Below, piece after piece: positions 54,407-62,929 of a DNA stretch of 64,000 bases. The DNA is from Microlunatus endophyticus. Lineage in GTDB: Bacteria > Actinomycetota > Actinomycetes > Propionibacteriales > Propionibacteriaceae. A model generated the notes under the pieces. The model was given only the letters and a program-made list of their open reading frames with translations, did not search any database and was not told the origin of the DNA. The translations under genes and the position numbers were made by a program. Every line of letters starts with the position of its first letter. Positions within the stretch are counted from its first letter, which is position 1. Location: NCBI RefSeq assembly GCF_014646195.1, contig NZ_BMMZ01000001.1:248001-312000 (forward strand), read 5' to 3'.

Positions 54407-54439
54407 TCGACTGTGAGCTCGACTGTTGAGTTCGACTGT
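54407..54439 (+). repeat. Triplicate TCGACTGT repeats upstream of the exonuclease gene
   Basis: TCGACTGT occurs at 54407-54414, 54419-54426 and 54432-54439 with 12- and 13-base spacing in the divergent intergenic region. It could be a regulator site for the exonuclease gene or the small Cys protein gene. It is not the actinobacterial LexA box. Confidence 0.55.
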
Positions 54440-54465
54440 CAGAGGGTCCGGTCATCGTGACTGTC

Positions 54466-54666
54466 ATGAGTGAGTTGACCCCTGTGAGCAACGGACGAGC
54501 GCTGGATGCTGAGCTGCTGCCTGGCTTCGAACCCGAATTGCCGCCCACGCGCCTGGACTGTCAGGGCTGCCCGGTGGCTGCCGGCGAAGTACCCGATGCC
54601 AGCTGTGCCGAGTGCGTGGTCTCGGTCTTCCTGTCGGCAGAGCCCTGGCCGGCCGACGGCTTCTGA
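54466..54666 (+). CDS. Small cysteine-rich protein (two CxxC)
   Basis: This 66-aa acidic protein (MSELTPVSNGRALDAELL...) carries CQGC and CAEC, a possible zinc or iron site, and ends in a hydrophobic FLSAEPWPADGF. No family is recognised by eye. It is divergent from the exonuclease gene and lies upstream of the I36-type gene. No GGAGG-type site is obvious; the reading frame and composition support a real gene. Confidence 0.6.
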   Translation: MSELTPVSNGRALDAELLPGFEPELPPTRLDCQGCPVAAGEVPDASCAECVVSVFLSAEPWPADGF

Positions 54667-54789
54667 CAGCGCGCTGGGCCCGACGAGCTTCGGCGGGCGG
54701 ACACCGCGAGCGCCGAGTCGAGGGAACCGAACTCCGGAGGTGTGCGTCATTGCGGAACACAGTTCTGTACCCGACGGAAGGAAAATTCC

Positions 54790-55179
54790 ATGAGCTTGAA
54801 GAAGACGATCATCCGTGGTGCTGCGGCGCTGGCCGCGGTCTCGGCGATCGGAGCGGCAGGAATCGCCGCCGCGACCCCTGCCGAGGCAGCCACCGGCTGG
54901 GCACGCTGTCCTAAGGGCGATCTCTGTGTCTTCACCGGCAAGAACGGCACCGGCACGATGGCCACCTACAAGAAGGGCGACTACAACCTGGGGGACAAGA
55001 CCGGCCCGCGTGGGATGAACAACAACATCGAGAGCGTGTGGAATCGGGGCAACCACTATTTCTTGATGTGGGGCAAGCCGGGCTACAAGGGCGCCGACGC
55101 GTCCGCATTCCCGGGCTCCAAGGGCAACACCAAGCCGAAGTTCACCAACTGGGCGTCTTCGATCGAGCTGCTGCGCTGA
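54790..55179 (+). CDS. Secreted peptidase inhibitor I36-like protein
   Basis: This 129-aa protein has a Sec signal peptide (MSLKKTIIRGAAALAAVSAIGAAG...AEA, cleavage near residue 33) and a compact mature domain with one cysteine pair (CPKGDLC) and crystallin-like blocks (YKKGDYNLG, NNIESVWNRG, WASSIELL), which match the I36/SMI-like family of Streptomyces inhibitors. A GGAAGGA site precedes the ATG. It is followed by a hairpin and then by an NlpC/P60 hydrolase gene. Confidence 0.85.
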   Translation: MSLKKTIIRGAAALAAVSAIGAAGIAAATPAEAATGWARCPKGDLCVFTGKNGTGTMATYKKGDYNLGDKTGPRGMNNNIESVWNRGNHYFLMWGKPGYKGADASAFPGSKGNTKPKFTNWASSIELLR

Positions 55180-55222
55180 TCACTTCTGTGGACCAGTGCG
55201 CTGAGTGAGGCGTCAACCCGTT

Positions 55223-55249
55223 CGGCCCGGACCACATCGGTCCGGGCCG
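55223..55249 (+). terminator. Hairpin after the I36-like gene
   Basis: An 11-bp perfect stem (55223-55233 with 55239-55249) with a 5-base loop lies 44 bases after the stop. The tail GCGGTGTTGC is not T-rich, so termination may be partial or Rho-assisted. Confidence 0.55.
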
Positions 55250-55447
55250 GCGGTGTTGCTGAGCAATTGCTGGGGTCCGGAAGGACCAAAATCCGGTGGC
55301 CGGATTGCCAGTGATCAAATCGTGACCTAAAGTGCTCCCATCGCTCCGACACGTTGGGTGGCGGGTCGGTACCCAGGTTGCGGTGCCGTCGACGGAGCGG
55401 ACCACCACACGCCTCCGGGCATGGTCGAGAAGTGGGAAGGACTGCGC

Positions 55448-56575
55448 GTGACCTCAGGCTGGCTGCAGCAGCGGGGATTGCGACGAGGCACGGTTGCCGT
55501 CGCATCGGGCATGGCATTGTCGGCGTCGGTCTTCCTCGTCGCCCCAACGGTTGCGACCGCGGATCCTGCGCCGCAGACCGTGGCGCAGGCCAAGGCACAG
55601 GTCGACAAGCTGCAGCAGGAGGCGGAGGCGGCCGACCAGGACTACCTCGCTCTGAAGGAGAAGCTCGACAAGAGCGAGCAGGACCTGAAGGACAAGCAGG
55701 CTGATCTGAAGACCGAGACCGCACAGGTGGCCAAGCTGCGCAGTCAGATCTCGAAAGTCGCACTGGCCCAATTCCAGAACCAGGGTCTGGATGCCCGGGC
55801 TCAGTTGTTCCTGACCCGTGATCCGGCCGGATTCCTGAACCAGTTCGCCACCATCGAGAAGATCAACCAGAACCAGAACACCGCGCTGCAGAACTACCAG
55901 GTCGAGCAGGCGAATCTGGCAGATCTGCAGCGTTCGACCGAAGCCGACATCACCACGCTGAAGGCGGAGAAGACCCAACTCGGCGCGCTGAAGAAGAAGG
56001 CCGACGACAAGGTCGATGCCGCCACCGCGGTGCTGGACAAGCTGACGGCCGAGCAGCGGCAGGCGATCCAGGACCAGGAGACGAAGGCCTCCGACCAGGC
56101 GGCCAAGGACGCTCAGGCGGCCACGTCGACCAATGATGCCAACGACAACAAGTCCGACAGCAAGAACGGAAGCAGCTCCGAGTCCCAGGACGATCTGACC
56201 GGCTCCAGCGCACCATCCTCGGGCAAGGGCGCGGCCGCGGTCGCCTTCGCCAAGGCTCAGATCGGCAAGCCGTACGTCTTCGGAGCTACCGGGCCGGGTT
56301 CCTACGACTGCTCAGGACTGACGATGGCGGCCTGGAAGGCGGCGGGCGTCCAGCTCGACCGGACCTCCGAGGCGCAGTTCCACGACGGCACTCCGGTCAG
56401 CCGGGACCAGCTGCAAGCGGGCGATCTGGTCTTCTTCTACAACAGCAGCGCGCCCAGCCACGTCGGTATCTACGTCGGCAACGGCGTCATCATCCACGCA
56501 CCGCATCCGGGTGCCTCGGTGGAATACACCCAGCTGAGCTACATGCCGTTCGTCGGTGCCCGCCGCCCTGCCTGA
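55448..56575 (+). CDS. NlpC/P60 family peptidoglycan endopeptidase, RipC-like
   Basis: This 375-aa secreted enzyme has a signal peptide (cleavage near A38-D39, VATADP), a long coiled coil (about 45-225), a Ser/Asp/Asn-rich linker and an NlpC/P60 domain with the triad C288 (YDCSGL), H338 (SHVGIY) and H350 (IIHAPH). Coiled-coil NlpC/P60 enzymes cut stem peptides during division under FtsEX control; ftsEX lies 5 kb downstream. The GTG at 55448 follows GGAAGGA. The position next to the exonuclease gene parallels Rv2190c (RipC). Confidence 0.93.
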   Translation: MTSGWLQQRGLRRGTVAVASGMALSASVFLVAPTVATADPAPQTVAQAKAQVDKLQQEAEAADQDYLALKEKLDKSEQDLKDKQADLKTETAQVAKLRSQISKVALAQFQNQGLDARAQLFLTRDPAGFLNQFATIEKINQNQNTALQNYQVEQANLADLQRSTEADITTLKAEKTQLGALKKKADDKVDAATAVLDKLTAEQRQAIQDQETKASDQAAKDAQAATSTNDANDNKSDSKNGSSSESQDDLTGSSAPSSGKGAAAVAFAKAQIGKPYVFGATGPGSYDCSGLTMAAWKAAGVQLDRTSEAQFHDGTPVSRDQLQAGDLVFFYNSSAPSHVGIYVGNGVIIHAPHPGASVEYTQLSYMPFVGARRPA

Positions 56576-57998
56576 TCCCTCGCCGGCCGATCCCTCGCCG
56601 ACAGGCCTTTCGACAACCGGCCTTTCGACAACAAGCCGACCGGGACGTGGAGCCGTACGTCGGCTGCTGGTGGTGGCTCTGCTGACCGTGGCGCTCCCGG
56701 TCGGTCTGCTGACCGGCTGCCGGACCACGTCCGGCAGCGCGCCCGGGCAGTCGCCGGGCGCAGGCAGCCCGAGCCCGGTGTCCCGGTCCGACACCACCGC
56801 TTCGACCCCGAACACCACCTCACCGAGCCCCGGCGCCCATCCGAGCCGGACCGCGAGCCCGACCGCCACGAATCTGGGCCGACTGCTGACCGGCCTGGTC
56901 GCGACGGCCGACCAGGGCAACCGATCCGACTTCCTGGCCCTGGTCTCGGACCGGGACCCCGGCTTCACCAGCACCGCCGGGATGATCTTCGACAACCTGC
57001 GGACCATCTCTCCCGATGACCTGGCCTTCACCGCGACGGGCAAGCGACGGGATGTGTCCACCAAACGGGCCCGGATCCTGGGCGCCGATGCGTATGCCGC
57101 ACAGGTACAGGTCACCTGGTCGGTGCCGGGCGACCGGGTGCCAAGCAACCAACGGATCTGGATGACGATCATCCGCGAGCACTCCGAGCTGCGCTGGGCC
57201 GGCGTCGTGGACGGTCCCAGCACGCCACAGCCGACCCCGTTGTGGGTCCTCGAGCCGGTGCACTACGCCCACCGGGGCGCGGCCACGGTGATCACCGGCG
57301 ACGGGATCGATCCCGGGGGTTGGGTGACAGCGGCCAACACCGCGATCTCCCATGACGTGCCGCGACTGCGCGGCGCCGACTGGAACCACCAGTTGGTGAT
57401 CATCGTGCCCAGCAACGAGCACCTGGTCGAGCAATCGCTCGGGGTCGAGCAGGGCGCCGATTCCGCACTGGCCGGGATCAGCTGGCCGGACGGCAGCGAC
57501 CCGAAGGATGCGCCGATCCGGATCATGATCAACAAGTCCGGCGCGGCATCCTCGTTGTCGACCGCCATCGTGCTGGCCCACGAGACGGTGCACGTGGCGA
57601 CCAGATCGCCCACCTCTCCGTCGCCGTCCTGGCTGGTGGAGGGTTACGCCGACCAGATCGCCTACCTAGCCTACCCGCAGGCGGCCCAGCTGGCCGCCGC
57701 GGACGTGCTGTCCGACGTGAAGCGGAATGGGCCGCCGTCGAGACTGCCCACCGAGGCGGATTTCACCGCCGGCAGCCACGACCTCAACCGCACCTACGCG
57801 CAGGCATGGTTGGCCTGCCACTATCTGGCCGCGACCTACGGCGAGTCCAAGCTGTGGAGGTTCTACGCGGCCGTCGACGCCTCCCGGGACGGCGCGATCG
57901 CGGGGCCTGCCCGTACGGTCTTCGGGATCAGCTCCCACCAACTGGTCACCGGCTGGCAGCACTACTTGCAGACTGCCGCGAAACGCGGCCGGATCTGA
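56556..57998 (+). CDS. Lipoprotein with gluzincin-type metallopeptidase motif
   Basis: This 480-aa protein has a lipobox LLTGC (C55), a Ser/Thr/Pro-rich linker, a middle domain and a C-terminal peptidase domain with zinc ligands H342 and H346 (HETVH) and probable third ligand E362 (VEGYADQIAY). Its GTG overlaps the NlpC/P60 gene by 20 bases, so the two envelope enzymes are translationally coupled. The substrate is unknown. It ends 2 bases before the pimB-like gene. Confidence 0.83.
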   Translation: MPAALPDPSPADPSPTGLSTTGLSTTSRPGRGAVRRLLVVALLTVALPVGLLTGCRTTSGSAPGQSPGAGSPSPVSRSDTTASTPNTTSPSPGAHPSRTASPTATNLGRLLTGLVATADQGNRSDFLALVSDRDPGFTSTAGMIFDNLRTISPDDLAFTATGKRRDVSTKRARILGADAYAAQVQVTWSVPGDRVPSNQRIWMTIIREHSELRWAGVVDGPSTPQPTPLWVLEPVHYAHRGAATVITGDGIDPGGWVTAANTAISHDVPRLRGADWNHQLVIIVPSNEHLVEQSLGVEQGADSALAGISWPDGSDPKDAPIRIMINKSGAASSLSTAIVLAHETVHVATRSPTSPSPSWLVEGYADQIAYLAYPQAAQLAAADVLSDVKRNGPPSRLPTEADFTAGSHDLNRTYAQAWLACHYLAATYGESKLWRFYAAVDASRDGAIAGPARTVFGISSHQLVTGWQHYLQTAAKRGRI

Positions 57999-58000
57999 TC

Positions 58001-59101
58001 ATGGTCGCGACCATGATCATCACGAATGACTTCCCGCCGACCGTCGGCGGTATCGAGGGCTTCGTCGCCGATGTCTGCGACCTTCTCGATCATGATGTGC
58101 TGGTCCTGACCCGATGGACATCCGGCTGGCGGGACCATGATCGGAAACTGGACTTCCCGGTGATCAGGACAGGCCGGTTGTTGTTGCCGACGCCACGGGT
58201 GGCCGATGTCGCAGCCGGATTGCTGGGGGAGTACGGCATCCGTCGGGTGATCTTCGGGGCGATGGCGCCGCTGGCCCTGCTGGGGCCTCGGTTACGAACG
58301 GCCGGTGCCGCGGAACTGCTGGCGATCAGCCACGGTCACGAGAGCTGGTGGGCGACACTTCCCGGGCCGTCGGCCCTGCTGCGCCGGATGGGCGATGCGG
58401 TCGATCACGTGTCGACGATCTCCGACTACACCCGAGCACGGATCGCGCCCGCCCTGTCCGGCTCCGCCCGCGGGCGCATGATCAGGATCGCACCGCCGAT
58501 CGACACCGACCGGTTCCATCCGGCCCATGATCATCCGGCCGAGCAGCCGATCGTCATTGCCGTCGGACGGATGGTTGCCCAGAAGGGTTTCGACGTGTTG
58601 CTGCGGGCCTGGGCGCTGCGCGAGGTCCATCGTGACGCGGAATTGCTGCTGGTGGGCGATGGTCCGGATCAGCGCCGATTGCGTCGGCTGGCTCGCCGGC
58701 TCGGCCTCGAGGGCTCCGTACGCTTCGCCGGCCGGGTCCCCCGCGAGGCGGTCCCCGGGCTGCTGCAGCAGGCGACGATCTTCGCACTGCCGGTCCGGAC
58801 CCGGCTGGCGGGGCTCAATCCGGAGGGTCTCGGGCTGGGCTTCCTCGAGGCTGCTGCGACCGGGCTCCCGGTGATCGCCGGCCGATCCGGCGGTGCCCCG
58901 GAGACAGTCATCGATGGCAGCACCGGCTACGTCGTCGACCCGCACGATCCGCAGGCTCTCGCGCTCCGGATCGACGAGCTGCTGTCCGACCCGACCCGAG
59001 CTGTACGGATGGGTGCCGCGGGGCGGGACTTCGTCCGCGAGCGGTTCGGCCGTGACGTTGCCCGCGCCACCCTGCGTGCCGCACTGCGCTTGGACGGGTG
59101 A
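58001..59101 (+). CDS. pimB: GT4 glycosyltransferase, PimB-type (phosphatidylinositol mannoside)
   Basis: This 366-aa enzyme has the GT-B fold with the GGIEGFV loop (residues 16-22), a second-domain opening [16 protein letters not shown] and the [20 protein letters not shown] segment containing the EX7E motif. It resembles actinobacterial PimB', which adds the second mannose to phosphatidylinositol mannoside, and sits next to the NlpC/P60 gene as Rv2188c does in mycobacteria. The acceptor is inferred from that synteny. Confidence 0.85.
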   Translation: MVATMIITNDFPPTVGGIEGFVADVCDLLDHDVLVLTRWTSGWRDHDRKLDFPVIRTGRLLLPTPRVADVAAGLLGEYGIRRVIFGAMAPLALLGPRLRTAGAAELLAISHGHESWWATLPGPSALLRRMGDAVDHVSTISDYTRARIAPALSGSARGRMIRIAPPIDTDRFHPAHDHPAEQPIVIAVGRMVAQKGFDVLLRAWALREVHRDAELLLVGDGPDQRRLRRLARRLGLEGSVRFAGRVPREAVPGLLQQATIFALPVRTRLAGLNPEGLGLGFLEAAATGLPVIAGRSGGAPETVIDGSTGYVVDPHDPQALALRIDELLSDPTRAVRMGAAGRDFVRERFGRDVARATLRAALRLDG

Positions 59102-59162
59102 ATCGGGCCCGGCACCTGGCCGGCGGCGGCGACACGCCGGGTCGACTAAAGTGGACCTTCTT

Positions 59163-60272
59163 ATGGCAACTGACTATGGGGCCGTCTGGTCCGAACTCGA
59201 CCGCTCGCTGTCCTCCATCGAGGCGGTCCTCGATCCGGCGGCGAAGAAGGCCGAGATTGCCGGGCTCGAGGAAGAGGTCGCGCGCCCCGACCTGTGGGAC
59301 GACCAGGAGAACGCCCAGCGCGTGACCTCCCGGCTGTCCGCGCTGCAGGGCGAGCTGGAGCGGGTGGAGGGACTGCGGTCCCGCCTGGACGACGTCCAGG
59401 TGCTGATCGAGCTGGCCCAGGCCGAGAACGACGCCGACAGCCTGGCCGAGGCCGACCGCGAGCTTGCCGGCCTGCAGAAGTCGATCGACTCGCTCGAGGT
59501 CCGCACCCTGCTCAACGGCGACTACGACGAACGCGATGCGCTGGTGACGATCCGCTCCGAGGCCGGTGGCGTGGACGCCGCGGATTTCGCGGCGATGCTG
59601 CTGCGGATGTATCTGCGCTGGGCCGAGCGGCACCACTACAGCGCTGAGGTCTACGACACGTCCTACGCCGAGGAGGCCGGCATCAAATCGGCGACCTTCG
59701 CGGTCAAGGCGCCGTATGCGTACGGGACGCTGTCGGTCGAGCAGGGCACCCACCGGCTGGTGCGGATCTCACCCTTCGACAACCAGGGCCGCCGGCAGAC
59801 CTCGTTCGCCGGGGTCGAGGTGCTGCCGGTCACCGAACAAGCCGACCACATCGACATCCCCGAGCAGGACATCCGAGTCGATGTCTTTCGGTCCTCCGGG
59901 CCCGGTGGGCAGAGCGTCAACACCACCGACTCGGCAGTCCGGATCACCCACCTGCCGACCGGCATCGTGGTGTCCTGCCAGAACGAGAAATCCCAGCTGC
60001 AGAACAAGGCTGCCGCGCTGCAGGTGTTGCAGTCCCGGCTGCTGGAACGAGCGCGCCAGGAGCGCGAGGCCGAGCTGAACGCCTTGAAGAGCGACGGCGG
60101 CAACAGCTGGGGAGCGCAGATGCGCTCCTACGTGCTGCACCCCTACCAGATGGTCAAGGACCTGCGTACCAACTACGAGACGTCAAATCCCGATGCCGTC
60201 TTCGACGGTGAGATCGACGAATTCCTCGACGCCGGCATCCGCTGGCGCCGGACCCAGGAGGTAGCGGCGTAA
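59163..60272 (+). CDS. prfB: Peptide chain release factor 2
   Basis: This 369-aa factor recognises UGA/UAA. It has the SPF tripeptide ([12 protein letters not shown]) and the GGQ motif at 248-250 ([15 protein letters not shown]). The reading frame is continuous from the ATG at 59163, so the programmed frameshift of E. coli prfB is absent. A TAAAGT lies 10 bases before the ATG, so the mRNA may be leaderless or nearly so. Its TAA shares an A with the next ATG. Confidence 0.96.
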   Translation: MATDYGAVWSELDRSLSSIEAVLDPAAKKAEIAGLEEEVARPDLWDDQENAQRVTSRLSALQGELERVEGLRSRLDDVQVLIELAQAENDADSLAEADRELAGLQKSIDSLEVRTLLNGDYDERDALVTIRSEAGGVDAADFAAMLLRMYLRWAERHHYSAEVYDTSYAEEAGIKSATFAVKAPYAYGTLSVEQGTHRLVRISPFDNQGRRQTSFAGVEVLPVTEQADHIDIPEQDIRVDVFRSSGPGGQSVNTTDSAVRITHLPTGIVVSCQNEKSQLQNKAAALQVLQSRLLERARQEREAELNALKSDGGNSWGAQMRSYVLHPYQMVKDLRTNYETSNPDAVFDGEIDEFLDAGIRWRRTQEVAA

Positions 60273-60691
60273 TGGCCAAGGGCGCGATCCCGGCGAAGCT
60301 CGAAGAAGTCCTGTCCCGGCCGAACCCGGCGGTGATGGCGACGCTCCGCCGCGACGGCCAGCCGGTCACTGTGGCGACCTGGTACGGCTATGAGAACGGC
60401 CGGATCCTGCTCAACATGGATGCCGAACGCAAGCGGCTCTCCCATCTGCGCAACGATCCACGGGTCTCGCTGACCGTCCTCAACGGCGACGACTGGTACA
60501 GCCATCTCAGCCTGCAGGGCCGAGTGGTGGAGATGGTCGACGACGAGGGCTTGGCCGATATCGACCGGATCAGCACCAACTACACCGGGAAGGCCTACGA
60601 CAACCGCGAGCGGCCGCGGATCAGCGTGTGGGTGGAGATCGACTCCTGGGTCGGCTGGGGCGAGCTGGCGCAATCCACGGTCGAATCCTGA
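60272..60691 (+). CDS. PPOX class F420-dependent protein
   Basis: This 139-aa split-barrel protein (IPAKLEEVLSRPNPAVMATLRRDGQPVTVATWYGYENGRILLNM) matches the F420-binding PPOX subgroup exemplified by Rv1155. Its ATG shares a base with the prfB stop, so it is translationally coupled to the release factor. The physiological reaction is unknown. Confidence 0.9.
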   Translation: MAKGAIPAKLEEVLSRPNPAVMATLRRDGQPVTVATWYGYENGRILLNMDAERKRLSHLRNDPRVSLTVLNGDDWYSHLSLQGRVVEMVDDEGLADIDRISTNYTGKAYDNRERPRISVWVEIDSWVGWGELAQSTVES

Positions 60692-60847
60692 GCTTGCTCC
60701 TGGGTCTGATCCTGAGGAGGCACGTACACCCCGAGGACGTCGCAATTCCCGGAACCGGTTGAGGTCTCACCTAGACTCTTGCCGTCCCGCCGTATCCGTA
60801 CGAGGGATGCTCACTGGATGTCCAGCCGAAACCGGGAATAGCAGATC

Positions 60848-61537
<690 letters not shown>

Positions 61538-61604
61538 TCCCGAGGTTCGATCCCGCAGGGATCACCAGCGAGCAGACCTGTGGACGGTACCGATCCGGGG
61601 GATG

Positions 61605-61624
61605 CAAGGGGGTCGTCCCCCTTG
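61605..61624. repeat. GGGGG-N4-CCCCC palindrome between ftsE and ftsX
   Basis: The arms CAAGGGGG (61605-61612) and CCCCCTTG (61617-61624) are perfect inverses around TCGT. Similar palindromes occur at 13884-13897 and 20363-20378, all intergenic. Here it may attenuate transcription from ftsE into ftsX. Confidence 0.7.
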
Positions 61625-61682
61625 CTGTGACGAATGGAGCGCGAGGGCGTCAGCCCGCAGCGTGGAATGAGGAACATCGAAC

Positions 61683-62597
61683 ATGCGAATGAGGCATATT
61701 TTCGCCGAGGCGGGCGCCGGTCTCCGGCGCAACCTGACGATGACCCTGGCGGTCATCGTCACGATGTGGGTGTCGCTGTCGCTGTTCGGCGCTGGTCTGC
61801 TGGCGCAGCAGGAGGTCGGGCTGGCCAAGGGCAAGTGGTACGACAAGATCGAGATCACCGTCTTCCTGTGCTCCAAGGCGGTCGCCGGTGACAACTGCAC
61901 CCCGGGCCAGGACGCCACCGAGGCGCAGAAGGTCGTCATCCGGCAGACGCTGCAGTCCAACCCGGAGGTATCGGCGAACGGTGTCTACTTCGAGGACAAG
62001 CACGAGGCGTTCGAGGAGTTCCAGAAGGCGTACAAGGGCAACCCGCTGGAGGGCTCGCTGACCGAGGACCAGATGCAGGAGTCCTTCCGGGTGAAGCTGA
62101 AGGACCCCCAGGAGTATGCGGGCGTGGTCTCCTCGGTCGCTCAGTTACCAGGGGTGCAGGCGGTCCAGGACCTCAAACAGATCCTGGATCCACTCTTCAG
62201 CTGGATCAATCTGCTGCAATGGGGGACGATCATCGCCTCGGCGCTGTTGCTGTTGGCCGCCGCCCTGCAGATCGGCAACACGATCCGGCTGACCGCATTC
62301 GCCCGAAGACGTGAGATCGGCATCATGAGGCTGGTCGGCGCGAGCAACTTCTACATCACCCTGCCGTTCCTCCTGGAATCGGTGATCTCGGCGTTGATCG
62401 GCGCGGGGCTTGCCGCCGGCACTCTCGGCGCCGGGGTGTATTTCGTCATCATCCGCAAGGCACAGGTGTCGATCCAGTCGTTGGCCTGGATCGGCTGGCA
62501 CCAGACCATCCTGGCGATGGCCGCCGTCGGTATCGTCGGCATCCTGCTCGCCGTGATCCCGACCCTGGTGACCACCCGCAAGTACCTCCGCGTTTAG
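61683..62597 (+). CDS. ftsX: Cell division permease-like protein FtsX
   Basis: This 304-aa protein has four membrane helices with the first near residues 20-40, a large extracellular loop (about 45-175) containing a cysteine pair (FLCSK and DNCTPG), and the C-terminal MacB/FtsX bundle (RRREIGIMRLVGASNFYI). The loop contacts the secreted hydrolase partner. It lies 145 bases after ftsE, farther than usual. Confidence 0.95.
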   Translation: MRMRHIFAEAGAGLRRNLTMTLAVIVTMWVSLSLFGAGLLAQQEVGLAKGKWYDKIEITVFLCSKAVAGDNCTPGQDATEAQKVVIRQTLQSNPEVSANGVYFEDKHEAFEEFQKAYKGNPLEGSLTEDQMQESFRVKLKDPQEYAGVVSSVAQLPGVQAVQDLKQILDPLFSWINLLQWGTIIASALLLLAAALQIGNTIRLTAFARRREIGIMRLVGASNFYITLPFLLESVISALIGAGLAAGTLGAGVYFVIIRKAQVSIQSLAWIGWHQTILAMAAVGIVGILLAVIPTLVTTRKYLRV

Positions 62598-62929
62598 GTC
62601 GCGTCCAAGTCAGCTCGGTCGGCCCACTCGCCGAGTCCTCGCTTCAACTCGTACCGTTCCCGCTTCCCGCCGGCGCGCTCGCTTCCGGTGCCCGAGAGGC
62701 GGGGGCATGGGCGGGAAGCGAGGACCCTGTGGCGGGGCCGACCTGAAGCGGGGCCGACCTGAAGCGGGGCCGAAACTGTCCCGTACGAGCCGGATCGGGC
62801 GCCCCGATTGCTCAAAGAACACTCAGGTTTGCGGCTGGAATCTGAGAACACACGTGTCACAGCAGTTCCATCAGTCACTTCCGTACGGTTAAATCAGTTC
62901 GGAAAACCAGATACTGATTGGGGAAAGCT
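62598..62929. other. Intergenic region between ftsX and the secreted coiled-coil gene
   Basis: No gene is supported. It contains an inverted repeat CGCTTCCCGCC/GGCGGGAAGCG (62661-62671, 62710-62720), a further 11-bp pairing GTCCTCGCTTC/GAAGCGAGGAC (62635-62645, 62715-62725) that competes for part of the same right arm, and a 16-bp tandem repeat at 62733-62773. Together these could form a structured leader or attenuator, but no known riboswitch was recognised. Confidence 0.6.
62733..62773 (+). repeat. 16-bp direct repeat upstream of the secreted coiled-coil gene
   Basis: Two perfect copies of CGGGGCCGACCTGAAG (62733-62748 and 62749-62764) and a 9-base partial third copy lie about 160 bases before the start of the next gene. 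Confidence 0.88.

Noticed and set aside
54363..54465. LexA/SOS box upstream of the exonuclease gene
   Set aside because: The repeats read TCGACTGT in direct orientation and do not form the TCGAAC-N4-GTTCGA palindrome.
55180..55447. Possible ydaO (cyclic di-AMP) riboswitch upstream of the NlpC/P60 gene
   Set aside because: Such riboswitches precede cell-wall hydrolase genes in actinobacteria, but I could not match the conserved core here. A covariance-model search with the Rfam ydaO model would decide.
59163..59260. Programmed +1 frameshift in prfB
   Set aside because: The frame is continuous from the ATG through the GGQ motif; no in-frame stop or slippery CUUUGA is present.
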